Of a DNA stretch of 64,000 bases, positions 47,136-59,640 are shown piece after piece. Position numbers and translations under genes: made by a program. The notes beneath the pieces were generated by a model that had not been told where the DNA came from, ran no database searches, and saw nothing but the letters and a program-made list of their open reading frames with translations. Origin of the DNA: Phocoena phocoena (taxonomy: Eukaryota; Chordata; Mammalia; Artiodactyla; Phocoenidae); NCBI RefSeq assembly GCF_963924675.1, contig NC_089232.1, positions 42,820,522 through 42,884,521 of the forward strand, in the 5' to 3' direction. The first letter of the stretch is position 1. Each line of letters opens with the position of its first letter.

Positions 47136-48804
47136 TAGTTTTGTAATTTATTGATATGGATTTGTATATTCTGTTTACATTTTTCTTTTTTTTCTATAAC
47201 AGTCTTTATTTTCCAAGGAAACTTAATAATGAGTTTAATAAATGCTCACATACCATGCTAAGTTACTTGCATCCCCTAGGACCCCAAATTGGATTTCAAT
47301 ATACTCTTCCTTACTGGTAGCCTAATGTACAGTTAGTGTTCTGACTTAACATGTTAAGTGAAGCTGAAGTGAATTCTAATTAGATCAATGAGCTAACAGT
47401 CTACTCTTCATAGAATATCCCCATCTTTCAGCCATTCTTCAGTATTTATCAAGCTAAGAGATTTAGTTAATGATGAAAGTTAATGGTCAATACACTTCTT
47501 TATGTTTTTTATTACTATCTTTGGTAACGCAAAAGGTGTTTTTCTATGTACAATCTCATTTAATTTTCAAAACTACTCTGTGGGTAAAATATGGCAAATT
47601 TCACTTAGAGAATCTCTAGGATATTCTGCAACATGCAGGACAAGGTTGCAATATGCCATCCAGTTGAGACCTGGGGAATGCTGGCTTATCAGTTAGGTAG
47701 TCCTTCACATGGTGACATTTGTAACCTGGGAGAATTCCCTGTATTTTAGGCTTTGGATTTTCAGGCTTTGGGCTCAGAATACTGATGTTCTGATAAATGA
47801 AGAGGAAGATCAGACTCTCGTGGGCAGTCTCACATATATAAATCTTTCAGATTCTGATTATTGAAACCAGAAGGATTTTTCTTAATTTAAAATTAGAATA
47901 AGTCATCACCAGGATAAGATACTGATATCCACTAGTTGTGGACTTTCTTTGTGTAGACAAAGCTACATGAGTTTCAAAATTATAAACTGAAGTTAGCTTT
48001 AAAAACATTAATGATTCCAGACAAGGAGTGTGTAAATGCTTGCATCACCCGTTTCTCCACAGATGAAGCTGCTGTTAGGACAAGAGAGGTCACATCCCTG
48101 AACATTCAGCTATATGGTCACTCTAATGTTGATTTCTTCTGTGCCAGTCTTTCTTTTTAATAGTTTTCAAGGCTGATTTTTTTTTTTTAATTTCACATTC
48201 TCTGTATCATTCAGGGTCCAGCCAGGATTTTAAAACTATGTATTTTAATGGAAGGTTATTTAAAATAATCAATAACACAGGTGATCACAGAATGGAGAAC
48301 CCAAATTAAGTGTCACAGCTATTAGCACTAGGAGGAAGTAGCTACCATTCCTAGGGCTAGGAGGCTACCTGTTTCCCAATTGAGATGTGAGATTCATCCT
48401 GAGAGCCCAAAGCTCAGTTGGAATGAGGTTTTGCTTATGGGAGCTGAGTCGCAAAAGGTGGGACTATCTATCAAGGAGCCATGGAAACGGTATAGTCACT
48501 GCAGAAAGATACTACAGGAGGCAAAAGAGAGAGTGGAAGAGATACTTTGACTTCCTTCCTTGCACCTTCTTGTCTTCCTCCAGTGCTTTACAAGGCCTGG
48601 AACTACTTGGAAGCCAGACAGCAAGGGTGGAACTGATGACAAAATGACTTTGGCCAGCAAGTCTTCTTTCTTCAGACTTGGTCAAACATTAAATTAATCC
48701 TTTAGCAGGCAATTTGCATAATTGACTCAATTTGAGATTCTGCATTCTTTGAAAATTTGGTCAGACTGATATATCTGTCACATTTTAGGGCCTCTATCAA
48801 AGAA
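47136..48804. other. Intergenic stretch, no gene recognised
   Basis: Unique-looking AT-rich DNA. About 48200-48660 reads like an ancient dispersed repeat ('ttcagggtccagccagg', 'ggaagccagacagcaag') that I cannot name. Its 86-codon open frame at 48387-48647 is not credited. Confidence 0.5.
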
Positions 48805-51090
48805 TACTTTTTAACAGACGTATAGTTGATTTACAGTATTAGTTTCAGGTATACAACATAATGATTCAAACATTTTATAGATTATACTCCATTTAAAGTT
48901 ATTATAAAATATTGGCTATGTTCCCTGTGCTGAACAATATATCCTTGTACCTTATTTATTTTACACATAGTAGTTCATACCTCTTAATTCCATACCCTTT
49001 TCTTGCCCTTCCTCCTTTCCCTCTCCCCATTTGTTGCCACTAGTTTGTTCTCTATATCCATGAGTCTGTTTCTGTTTTGTTATATCCATTTGTTTTATTT
49101 TTTAATTCCCCATATAAGTGATAATACACAGTATTTATCTTTTTCTGTCTGACTTATTTCACTAAGCATAATACCCTCCAAGTCCATTTATGTTGTTGCG
49201 AATGGCAAAATTTCATTCTTTTTTATAGCTGAGTAATATTCCATTATATATATACATATATACATATACCACCTCTTCTTTATCCATTCATCTGTTGATG
49301 GACGCTTAGCTTGCTTCCATGTCTTGGCTACTGTAAATAATGCTGCCATGAATATCATTGGGGTGCATGTATCTTTTTGAATTAGTGTTTTTGTTGTCTT
49401 CAGATATATACCCGGGAGTGGGATCCCTAGGTCATTTGGTAGTTCTATTATTAGTTTTTTGAGGAACTTCCATACTGTTTTCCATAGTGGCAGTACCAAT
49501 TTGCATTCCTAGTACAGTATACTAGGGTTCCCTTTTCTCCACATCCTTGCCAAAGTCTATTATTTATGGTCTTTTTGATGATAGCTATTCTGACAGGTGT
49601 GAGGTGATATCTCATTGTGGTTTTGATTTGGATTTCTCTGACGATTGGTGATGTTGAACATCTTTTCATGTGCTTGTTTACCATCTCTATATCTTCTTTT
49701 GAAAAATGCCTGTTCAGGTCTTCTGCCCCTTTTTTTTTTTTTTTTTTTTGCGGTACACGGGCCTCTCACTGTTGTGGCCTCTCTCATTGCGGAGCACAGG
49801 CTCCGGACACGCAGGCTCAGCGGCCATGGCTCACGGGCCCAGCCGCTCTGCGGCATGTGGGATTTTCCCGGACCGGGGCACGAACCCGTGTCCCCTGCAT
49901 CGGCAGGCGGATTCTCAACCACTGTGCCACCAGGGAAGCCCTTCTGCCCATTTTTTAATCAGGTTGTTTGTTGTTTTGATACTGAGTTGTATGAACTATT
50001 TGCTTATTTTGAATATTAACTCTTTTTCCATTATATCACTTGCAGATATTTTCTACCATTCAGTAAGGTCGTCTTTTTTGTAGTTGATGATTTCCTTTGC
50101 TGTGCAAAACCTTTTAATTTTAATTAGGCCCAATTTGTTAATTTTTGCTTTTGTTTTCTTTGCCTTAGGAGACAGATCCAAAAAATATTGCTATGATTTG
50201 TGTCAAAGAATATTTTCCTATGTTTTTTCTAGGAGTTTTATGATTTCTAGTGTTACATTTAGGTCTTTAATCTATTTTGAGTTTATTTTTGTATATGTTG
50301 TGAGGAAATTTTCTTATTTCATTCTTTTACATGATACTGTTCAATCTTCCCAGTACCACTTATTAAAGAGACTGTCTTTTCCCCATTGTATATTCTTGCC
50401 TCCTTTGTAGTAGATTAATTGGCCATAAGTGTGTGTGGGCTTATTTCTGGGCTCTCTGTTCTGTTCCATTGATCTGTGTGTGTGTTTTTGTACCAGTACC
50501 ATATAGTTTTGATTATTGTAGCTTTGCAGTATAGTCTGAAGTCAGGGCTTGTGATACGTCCAGTTTTGTTCTTTTTTGTCAAGATTGCTTTGGCTATTTG
50601 GGGTCTTTGAGGATGCCATATAAATTTTAGGATTATTTGTTCTAGTTCTGTGAAAAATGTCATTGGTATTTTGATAGAGATTGCATTATATCTGTAGATT
50701 GCTTTGTGAAGTATGGACATTTTAACAGTATTAATTTTTCCAATCCATAAACCTGGGATATCTTTCTGTTTCTTTGTATCCTCTTCAGTTACCTTTGTCA
50801 GAGTTTTATAGTTTTCAGTGTATAGGTCTTTCACCTCCTTGGTAGCGTTTATTCCTAGCTATTTTATTCTTCTTGATGCAATTTTGAATATGATTATCTT
50901 CTTGCTTTCTCTTTCTAATGGTTCATTATTAGTGTATAGAAAAACAACATATTTCTGTGTATTAATCTTGTATCTTGCAACTTTATTGAATTCATTTATT
51001 CTAATGTTTTTTTGGTGGAGACTTCTATATACAGTATCATGTTATCCACAAATAATGACAGTTTTACCTCTTCCTTTCCAATTTAAATGC
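48805..51090 (-). mobile_element. 5'-truncated L1 with a SINE
   Basis: Antisense 3' UTR and ORF2 C-terminal half, ending inside the RT region near 51090 ('tatcatgttatccacaaat'). The piece 50834-50415 keeps the stretch [19 protein letters not shown]. About 2.1 kb without the SINE. The flanks are only weakly similar, so the target duplication is uncertain. Confidence 0.88.
49736..49940 (-). mobile_element. CHR-type SINE, short form
   Basis: T run (to about 49749), body 'ggtacacgggcctctcactg', head ending 'accagggaagcc'. Duplication 'cttctgcccctttttt' (49720-49735) / 'cttctgcccatttttt' (49941-49956). Very close to the family consensus, so comparatively young. Confidence 0.95.
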
Positions 51091-51277
51091 TAAGAAATTT
51101 TAAAGGCAATATACATAAGATTATGAGATTTAAAATACTGTTTCCTTTCTAGGAGTACATGTTCCCCAAACCTGAAGTACTTTTTTTTTTTTTTTTCCTG
51201 GAGTCTGTGCATAAGTTTAGATCCAAGAAAGGACCATGCTTCTGGAATTGAGATTCTGTTATTCTGGTAGTGATAAT

Positions 51278-51319
51278 GGATTCTGACACCTTTATTCAGG
51301 ATTCTGACACCTTTATTCA
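51278..51319. repeat. Perfect 21-bp tandem duplication
   Basis: The unit beginning 'ggattctgacacc' occurs at 51278-51298 and again, base for base, at 51299-51319. It looks like a recent local duplication by slippage. Not in a recognised repeat. Confidence 0.95.
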
Positions 51320-53839
51320 AGTTCTAAGGCGGGATCAGAAGATATTAGTGGGAAGGCTGTTCAACAGTTATTGTATATCCATCCAGTCTGGCCAACTTCC
51401 CTGGCAGAGATAAGTGTTCCAGCTGTGTGGATGATAGCCTCAGTCTTCATGGATTAAAGGTGTACATTAAAGTTAATTTTTTAACAGAGCTACTGAATTC
51501 AAGGATGGAGTAGGGAGCTACCTGTATATCAGGATTTCAGGGGAATCAAAAAGCATCCCAATGCCCTAACAATGGGCACTGTCCCACTGCTGATGACTTT
51601 AACTGACATGCTTAGACATTTATTTCTTTGACAATATTTTCTTCACTGATAGAATAAAAAAAAAAATCCATATAATATTATAATCATGATTTTCTAATAT
51701 TCTTTAGAGAGAAGGCAAAAGGATAGCTCACGTATACCATATTTTTGAGGAAAAAAATCAGTGTGCCTCTTCTGACACTTCAACATTATGCTTTGTGGAA
51801 AAAGGGATAGAATATTTAATATTAGAAATATCTATGAAATCCTGTGTGTATACCATCACTTTGCTTATAAGAGATGGACAACATGACTTTGAAGATAACA
51901 TGCTTGAGGTTGTGGATAGAGAGAGGGAGTACAGACCTTAGAACAAGGCAGAAGTGTGGTCTTCTTTTTATCTACGAGATTGAGAGCTTTTACCAGAATG
52001 TAAATGTACTAGGTCAGTAAGCACACCACTTAGTTCAGCAGTTTTATATGTAGCAAGACTTTCTCTGTGAAGGAAGCAGCATAAGACTCTCAGTTGAGTG
52101 CAAGCTCTTAGCTCATGGTGGACATCATTTTGAGTAGCGTCATTTCAAGCAAAGGGAGAGAGCCAGGAAAAAGGGATATCTTGGGAGCCAAGGGAAAACA
52201 CAGCCTGTTTCACTTTTGTTGAGTTCTAATTGAGTGGGTTTCTTTATCCAGATTGTTAGAACTACCATCTGTAACCTTCATTTATTGGTTCTTATTCTAT
52301 CCTTCAGTTGTGGGACTTCCCTAAGTCTTCCTCACCCCTGCAATTCCTTTAATAATTCTCCATAATGCTTGGTTTTTAGACCCTTCATCATCATCTTCAC
52401 CATTGTTAGAATGTACCACATTTTATCCAGGTTGAATGCAAAATGGTGAACTCATGCCTGTTCTAGACACATACTAACTGGAGCAGAGACTATGGGAACT
52501 ATTTTGTCCTGGACACTGTGCCACCTCACCACAGCCCGTGATTTCATGTTTGCTCATGGATATGTCTCAATTCTTAATAACATTAAGTGTACTGTTAACT
52601 GAAACCCCATGCCTTTATACTTTCTTCACATGAACTGGAGTTAACTTACATTTCCATCATCTGGTACTTGTGAAGCTGATTTTTTAAACCTACTTGCCTG
52701 ATACTTCATTCGTCATTACTGACGAATGGCTTAATTTTGTCTGTTCTTCTGATCAGAAGAGCAAGATTTATTGGCCGTTCTGAGGTGCTAGTGTAGAGAG
52801 TAAATTGTTTCAAGGTGCTATCAAGGCATTTAAACAAAACATTTGGAATTATGTTACAAATACCTTATCTACTCATTCAATGCTGTAATGGGATTTATGT
52901 GATTGAAAAACTCTTGCTGAGGGACTAAAAGCTTAGAATTTTTCATTAAAAATCAGCTGCATATGTGAGCATTTATTCATTTACCCTTGTTTATAAACAT
53001 CACCTAATAATTGTGGAAATTATTGTTTGCAAAAGAAGTTTCTGCATATTTTTGGAAAACGTTATTTGGCTTTACTAAAATCCCAGTTTTCTTTTATATA
53101 AAATACAAATTAAAATATACACTTTATGGGAATGTTTTGAAGATAAAATAATCTGTGATTAATAGTAATTTCAGTCCACAAATTCCCATTTGCAATAAAT
53201 ATTTCCTATAATTAAATTTAATTTGAAATCTGAGTCACCATTCATTGTACTAGTGAGAAAGGCAATATTTAGTCATTCTTGAGGTTTGTACAAATTAAAG
53301 AAGAGGTGGGATTTTAACATGAATTTGAAGTGGGGGGAGAACTCTACCTGGAATGATTGGATGAATTCGGGAGTGGCAGTTTAGACAATTCAAGGGGAGG
53401 GAGAGCAGGCAAAAAAGGTGTTAGGTAGGAGAAGCCAAACTGGGTTTGAAACCAGAACTCAGTCTAGTGTGCTTGTAATAGCAACTATGCATTGGAAGAA
53501 ATAAGGGAGAAAAGTACGATGGGAGTGGAATTACTTTCACAACTGTTTACGCAGACTGCGCTAGGCTAAGTAGATAGGTTCGAGTTCCTCTGCAATTAAA
53601 TGCTTTGGGGCCATTAAATTCTTCTGAGGAAGAAAGTGACATGGTTACCTTCATGCTTTTAATGGAACATAAAGATAACTGGAACAAGTGTGGTCATATT
53701 TGGAAAGGAAGTGCTTGAAGTTAGGAAACCCCATTAGGACATATTACAGTGGTCCAGGCAAGTGATTCAGAAGGCCCAGACTAGAGGAGTGGTGGAGAGA
53801 ACACGAAGGAGGGAACATGGCATTGGGTTCTTTCTGACA
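51320..53839. other. Intergenic stretch, possible conserved non-coding core
   Basis: No gene seen. About 52680-53240 is repeat-free with TTAATT, TTTATTCATTTA and similar AT-rich words. About 53270-53760 reads like an ancient dispersed repeat ('aagaaagtgacatggtta', 'ttacagtggtccaggcaag') whose family I do not name. Confidence 0.45.
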
Positions 53840-53847
53840 AGGAAGCA

Positions 53848-53852
<5 letters not shown>

Positions 53853-53878
<26 letters not shown>

Positions 53879-54071
53879 GTGGTACGTGGGCCTCTCACTG
53901 TTGTGGCCTCTCCCGTTGCGGAGCACAGGCTCCGGACGCACAGGCCCAGCAGCCATGGCCCATGGGCCCAGCCGCTCCGCGGCATGCGGGATCTTCCCGG
54001 ACCGGGGCACGAACCCACGTCCCCTGCATCGGCAGGCGGACTCTCAACCACTGTGCCACCAGGGAAGCCCC
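53853..54071 (-). mobile_element. CHR-type SINE, short form
   Basis: T run of about 27, body 'ggtacgtgggcctctcactg', head ending 'accagggaagcccc'. The perfect 13-bp duplication 'aggaagcactctt' lies at 53840-53852 and 54072-54084. Young-looking. Confidence 0.96.
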
Positions 54072-54629
54072 AGGAAGCACTCTTAATAGAAATACTTGTC
54101 TTCATCATTAGAGTCTATTCCTTCTTCCACTTCAATAAACCATTGATTAGATAGTCAGAGTCATGCATTTTCTACCTCCTACCAATCCTTGTCCCTAGCC
54201 TGGGACAGCAAGTTGTTTCTTAGTGAGTGTAGCTACCAGGGAAAATTGACTTAGAATCAGTGTGTAGTGGGAATTAGCAAAATAAGTTCTACTTAGAATA
54301 AAGTTATATTTGGAATATAGAAGTTATTTTTATGATCATTTTATGCCTTTATAATTTAAAAATCAGTAGCTAGATAAGGTTAAATAAGTATAAATGGCAT
54401 TTATGTTTGTTAGAGTTGAAGGTAACTAAATAATATGATTGATTCTTATTAAGCTCTAAGACAAATTGAATATGGGTTAAATAATAAGGGTATAAGTTAT
54501 GTCCTTTGGCTACTGGTATTAAAATTGATAGAAACCAGAAGAATATAAATATAATATGCCATTAATTGCTGTTTATAGATTTTTTGTCATATCTAAAATT
54601 TTAAAAAAGCGTAAGACCTTTAATGTGCA

Positions 54630-54790
54630 ATGTGCTTTGTAGCTCACAAATCACATTCTTGGATAGTCTCATTTAATCCTCAGTACAGTTCTGCCAGGAA
54701 GGCACTTATTATTTTCCCAAACAGAGACTGATGAAGTCAAATGAATTTTACAACTTTTTATCAAGCTGGCCAGTAAAAAATGAGAACTTG
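54630..54790 (-). mobile_element. MIR relic
   Basis: 'tctcatttaatcctcagtac' (about 54667) and 'cagagactgatgaagtcaa' follow the reverse complement of MIR. Confidence 0.65.
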
Positions 54791-55320
54791 ACACTGTGAT
54801 TTTGTGTGAGTGACTCTGTGTGTTTTGAATGCTACATCATGCTACCTAAGTTATTAGTCAGGATACACTAAATTTCAATAACTCAGAACAAACAGTATCT
54901 ATCTATCTATCTATCTTTCTTACACTTGTCCATCAAGTGCTAGCTTCAGGCTCTGCTCTGTGCTTTCTTCAGTCCAGAACACAAAGCCAACAGAGGACAT
55001 CCAATCTGGTAGTGGCTGGTCATCATGACAAAGGGAAAGAGGACATGACAAAGCTCATACATTTTGAAAGCTTCTGCCTTGGTGACTCACAGTACTAATA
55101 TCAGCATGCCATTGGTCAAAGTAAATTAAACAATTACACCTAGCTTCGGGTGAGCAGAGATGTATGTCTTTCCATGTGTCCAGAAAGAGAGAGAGCTGGA
55201 CTATTTATAAACATCCTAATTACTACCATAGTTGTTAAAAGTCAAAATTGAAAAACTAATAAAAATTTAGAAAAACCATATTTTTGTTTTAAATAAAACA
55301 ATGTTTGCCTTTTACCCAAA
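54791..55320. other. Intergenic stretch with a short (TATC)n run
   Basis: Nothing gene-like. A small tetranucleotide run, 'atctatctatctatctatct', lies at about 54897-54916. Confidence 0.6.
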
Positions 55321-55416
55321 GTTTACATATGAAATGTTTGCATATGAATATGAAAACATTTGCATATGAAAACATTTGCATATGAAAACATTTCATTTAC
55401 ATATGAAATGTTTGCA
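55321..55416. repeat. Minisatellite-like cluster of octamer words
   Basis: Tandem units of about 16 bp ('tttgcatatgaaaaca') repeated between about 55340 and 55390, flanked on both sides by near-identical copies of 'ttacatatgaaatgtttgca' (about 55322-55341 and 55394-55413). Each full unit contains ATTTGCAT, the POU octamer on the opposite strand. The symmetric layout allows partial folding. Confidence 0.8.
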
Positions 55417-55829
55417 TTGTGTAATTTTAACGAGCATAAGTTATTGACAACTCAGCATAGAAATTCTCAAAGTGAGAATTGTGTAAGACCAAACCTTTGA
55501 GATGCTCTGTGATCCAAGGTTGTATAAGTTTTGAAACTCTGTCTCCTATCACTTTCTTGGAGAGTCACAGTTATGTTAGCATTTAAAGCCCAAGAAATCC
55601 TGATGAAGTTCCAAACTCATCTGAAGACACTCCTTTGTGTTTGTGTCTGCATGTGTCACATCCACTAGCGTCCCGACAACATGGGACTCCTTGGGAAATT
55701 CACCTGAATCCTTCTTTAATGTCCTCTTTTTCCTTAATCTTCACATTCAGTCTGTCAGAAAGTCCGTTCAGAATTATATTTTCCTGAGTAGTAGGCAGCA
55801 AAAATTGTAAAAAGCCTATTGTAATAACC
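55417..55829. other. Intergenic stretch, no gene recognised
   Basis: Unique-looking sequence. No supported exon or repeat. Confidence 0.5.
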
Positions 55830-55980
55830 ATACTAGCTATATGCCATAGCAAGTGACTTAAACTTTTGGAACCTCAGAAATGTTGTTTGTAAAATGGGTT
55901 TAATAGTTGCTGTGAGGATGAAAGTAATGACATGTAAGATACCTGACCCAGTAGGTAGCTAGTTTTGATTTTCCTATCTA
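55830..55980 (+). mobile_element. MIR relic
   Basis: Sense orientation: 'agcaagtgacttaaactttt' (about 55849), 'tgtaaaatgggtttaatagt' (about 55889), 'gctgtgaggatgaaagtaat'. It matches the MIR body. Confidence 0.75.
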
Positions 55981-57504
55981 TTCTTCCTTTCTCTTTCCAC
56001 TTACATATTGGGAAAATAAAAGAATGGAAATGATTTGCCATTTTTTCTTATTTATTTAACTAAAATATTCTATTCATGTGTTTCTTAAAGATACCCTGCA
56101 AAACAGTAATAGAATAAACTACCACACACTTTAACTTTGCTAACTTCTTAGAGGGAACATTAGAAGCAGAGAGCACTGAGCCAATGGGGTATAGAAGTCA
56201 TGATTTCAGGCACCAGCATGTGTCAAAGACACTAAGCTAAAAAGCTAAAGAACTTCTGTCAGCAAGGCTGACTGCCACTTTCCATAATGCAGGCACATTT
56301 CCAAAATGTGCCTTGAGTAGTTCCCCAGAGCAGGAAATAAGAAACATCCCATTTTAACGTCCTATTTAGATTTGCTCTACTCTAGTCTATCTTTTTTGGT
56401 AACAAGAAGAGAGAATTATTTGTCAGGATAAGGATTCCTTGTTAAAACTCATTTTTAAATGGATTTACCTTTCGGACATATATAATGAGAAAGAGGTTCA
56501 TTGGGACGTCATCGTAGACAAAAGCAGCCACCACAATGATGTAATGAAGCAAAATTGAAATAATAAATATAAGGTGATGAAAATGTTAGAAAGTAAAAGC
56601 TTTTCTACTATACAATCCCAGGGGCGCTGGGCTACAAAACTATCTTATTCTGGAATCAACTATTTATTTCCAGATCTGGCCCAGATCAGAAGCAGTTTTT
56701 TCTGAGATGTAAGAAAGTATGCCTAGTTTCTCTTTATGCCATATCTGGGCCACAGAGACCATGAAGAAGGAGACTGGCAGTGAAACCCATTTAAGGCCTG
56801 GGTTATAAATCAGTCATCTGCGAACCTGACCAGGGAGTCTGGACTTCATATGCTCTTGTGTAGTGAATCTTTACTAAATAATCTTCTGTAGAACTCTCTT
56901 ACCTTTAAGTGAGATAAAGAGAGAGTGTGGTGCAGGGCGACTGGGAAGAATAATGATTTCTTATCAGGAGCACCCTACTCTGGTTCTCTGTGGCCCAGTA
57001 GACGTGGGTCCTTTTCTGTTTAACTTTTTGATTTTTATCCTTAAGTTATCCTCAGCAGTGGACTGCTATTTGTTTCTTTACGTGAGAAAGCTTTCCCCTG
57101 GCTACGGTGTCCCCTGAAAGCAGTCATCTTCATCAGTTCTACTGAGTCCAGGAGTGATTTTCTAATGCTAATTTTAGGCCTGTGCCCTGGAGTTGAAGGC
57201 CTATAGAGCCAAATATAGAGCAGACATTATTTCCACTCTGTAACATCAATGAAGAGCACATCATAATAGCTTCAAATGATGAGAAAATGTGAACCTCTCC
57301 TCAACAGAAAAGACTGCAAAACTAGCATAGAAAGCACAAAGTAAGAGATTTAACATCTGACTTGGTGATCTACAGATAATTGCCCATACATTTATTGTCT
57401 CATTTATTCCCCCATTCATCAGACACTTGCTAAAATCTCTTATGTGTCCTTTTGTGTAATATACAGAGGAGTTGATCGCAAAGAAACCACACGTTGCAGA
57501 CCGA
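55981..57504. other. Intergenic stretch, no gene recognised
   Basis: AT-rich, repeat-poor DNA. I see no exon with matching splice sites and no RNA gene. Confidence 0.5.
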
Positions 57505-57645
57505 GGCAGTTCTGGAGCCCAAACCTGACTTTTTTAGTCCCCGCAAGTTACATATCACTCTGTGCCTTAGTTTCTCCATGTATAAATGGAGAAATTAAAC
57601 ATTGTAGCATACTTTTCTTAGTGGATTAGGTGGTGTACTTAAAAC
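57505..57645 (+). mobile_element. MIR relic
   Basis: 'gtgccttagtttctccatgt' (about 57562) with 'ataaatggagaaattaaac' following it corresponds to the MIR core. It is diverged. Confidence 0.6.
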
Positions 57646-58039
57646 CACGTAGCAAACAGTGGTATCACACAACACTGGTTAATTCCCTTTGCTTTTTGAG
57701 CTGTCTTTCCCTATGATTCTGGAAATGATGCCAATATGATGATATGGTTTCTATCCCCGAGGAACAGACTGAAACTGATGCTAGTCAAAAAACATGGAAA
57801 GCCTTTCAAATGGGTTAGACCAGACCTACTTTTAACATAGGAACCCAAAAATTATAGCATATATTTGAGGGGAACAAACATGTCTGTCTTTTATATAGTT
57901 TTGGAGTTATAGAGCCTTATCACGATTCCTGTCACTTAGTGCTTTCCAGTAAATATTAAATGGATGAGTGAGCCTGAAAGAAGTAGAGATCAAGGACTAA
58001 GTAATCTCTAATGAGGGAGAAATGATTTCTTACATATAA
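57646..58039. other. Unassigned intergenic stretch
   Basis: No gene or repeat recognised. Confidence 0.5.
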
Positions 58040-59640
58040 GGTGTTCAGGTCTGGTGCTTAGGACACAGAGTCTGAGATTGAGATTTGTGTGCAGAAATGT
58101 TATTAGAGATGGTCTCAGGATTAACATGTACAGGGGTAGGTAAGGAAGCAGAATTGGGCAGAGAGAGAGAAGTTGGGCTGTGTGATGCACTCAAAAGAGT
58201 CAGTGAATCCACTGGGATCTCAGAGACTAGAACAGGTAGAGTTTTCCTGAGCACCCTTACTTTGAGCATACATGCAGGCTACCCTTGAGAAGTGGGTATA
58301 ACCTTTAACTGAGGGAAATTCCTGGAGAGGGCTGACAACTGAGGGCTATCGGGCCGCAGGCTTCTCAGCAATATGGAAAATTGGCCTTTATTACCGAAGG
58401 GAGGGTCTGTGGGTGCAGTACACTGTCCACTGCAGTCTACCATTCCTTCTGATCAGATCTACTTCTTCCTGTATATCTGAGAACAGCTATTCCAGGATAT
58501 TGGTTCAGCTCTTTTCCTGTGGACACTTACAACAGGAAGGTTAGTGAGATCACTAGAGACTCTGCTGCTATAGCTTTTCTTGAAATCACAACTAATATTC
58601 ATCATCTCCTTCCCCTATTGTCCATTTAGTCTTCACCTCAACCACAGCCAACCTCTGCTGGTCTCAGTGGCATACCTGCTGATGTGATTCAGAATCTCAT
58701 TTCTGAGGGGTCTGAACTTCTGGTCACCAAACTCTTCTTAGGCTGTGGCTGCTGCACTTCTCTATTTAATGTCAAATTTGGACAAGCGATTACCTAGAGA
58801 GTCCTAAGAGGATCGCCACAGTGTCAGATACATTCTTCCCTTTCCCCATTACATAACCACAGCCTAATCTCCTCTTAATGATTGATAAACTCTGCCAGAA
58901 TAGTGACTCTTCTTGCCTGCTGGTCCTTTGGCATAATGTGGATCCTGAAGTGCCTGTATAGCAGCCGTTGCTCTAAACCAGCAGTGAACAGATTTGGAGG
59001 GAAGGGAAGTACAAAGTTTCCAAGTGGGCCACGCTCTTGTCCCTGAACCCGTGTATTCTGTCTAGTAAAGGCATGGCACCGTGTGATGGCCACTGTTTAG
59101 AGTATATAGTGAATCCGGAGGATGGCATCCCATCTTCACAGAGTTTGATCTTTCAGTTGGTGTCTCAGCTGTGCCTTCAACAGGCCGTTATGTTGCTATG
59201 TCAGACTAGCAGCTTCAGGTTGGTAAGATTTGTTGATAGGACCAGTGGATCTCACAGTGATGTGCCCACTGCCCACCCCCTCTTCTGTAAATTGTGTTCT
59301 TTGGTCTGATATGATATTATATGGGATTCTGTGTCCGCTTACTTTGTAAGCCCTTTAATGGTGGTAAAGGCAGAACACCTGATGGTAGCAAAAAGGAAAT
59401 TCTTACATGGAATGTGTCTATTTCAGCCAAGTGACTCACTCTCAGGGTAGAAGAAGTTCAGTGTGGTTAAGTTGCTCTCATGTGGATGGTTGGTTTCCTT
59501 GGAGAATGGTCCTGTATCAGGGAGTCATTGTTCTATTATGTTCTCTACCATGGTACCACATGACATACTTCATCTGAGCCCATATAGCTCCCTCAGGTTC
59601 TCTTTCTTGCTTCTGTAACTAGGAAAAAGAAGCACAGGGA
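58040..59640 (-). mobile_element. ERVL-like endogenous retrovirus relic
   Basis: About 58860-59560 follows my memory of ERVL-type pol/integrase-region sequence in reverse ('attgtgttctttggtctga', about 59291; 'tggtttccttggagaatgg', about 59491). About 58040-58340 could be its LTR ('gtgcttaggacacagagtct' side). There are many stops, no open gene, and no readable boundaries. The family level is an inference and the exact subfamily is not named. Confidence 0.5.

Noticed and set aside
48387..48647. 86-codon plus-strand open frame
   Set aside because: It lies in a stretch that reads like an ancient dispersed repeat, with no splice context and no recognisable protein feature.
9325..54071. tRNA genes at SINE heads
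   Set aside because: A and B boxes are present, but the heads are diverged tRNA-Glu derivatives without a foldable, complete tRNA. They are parts of SINEs.
58040..59640. Functional endogenous retroviral gene
   Set aside because: Stops occur throughout and no open frame exceeds about 90 codons, so it is only a relic.
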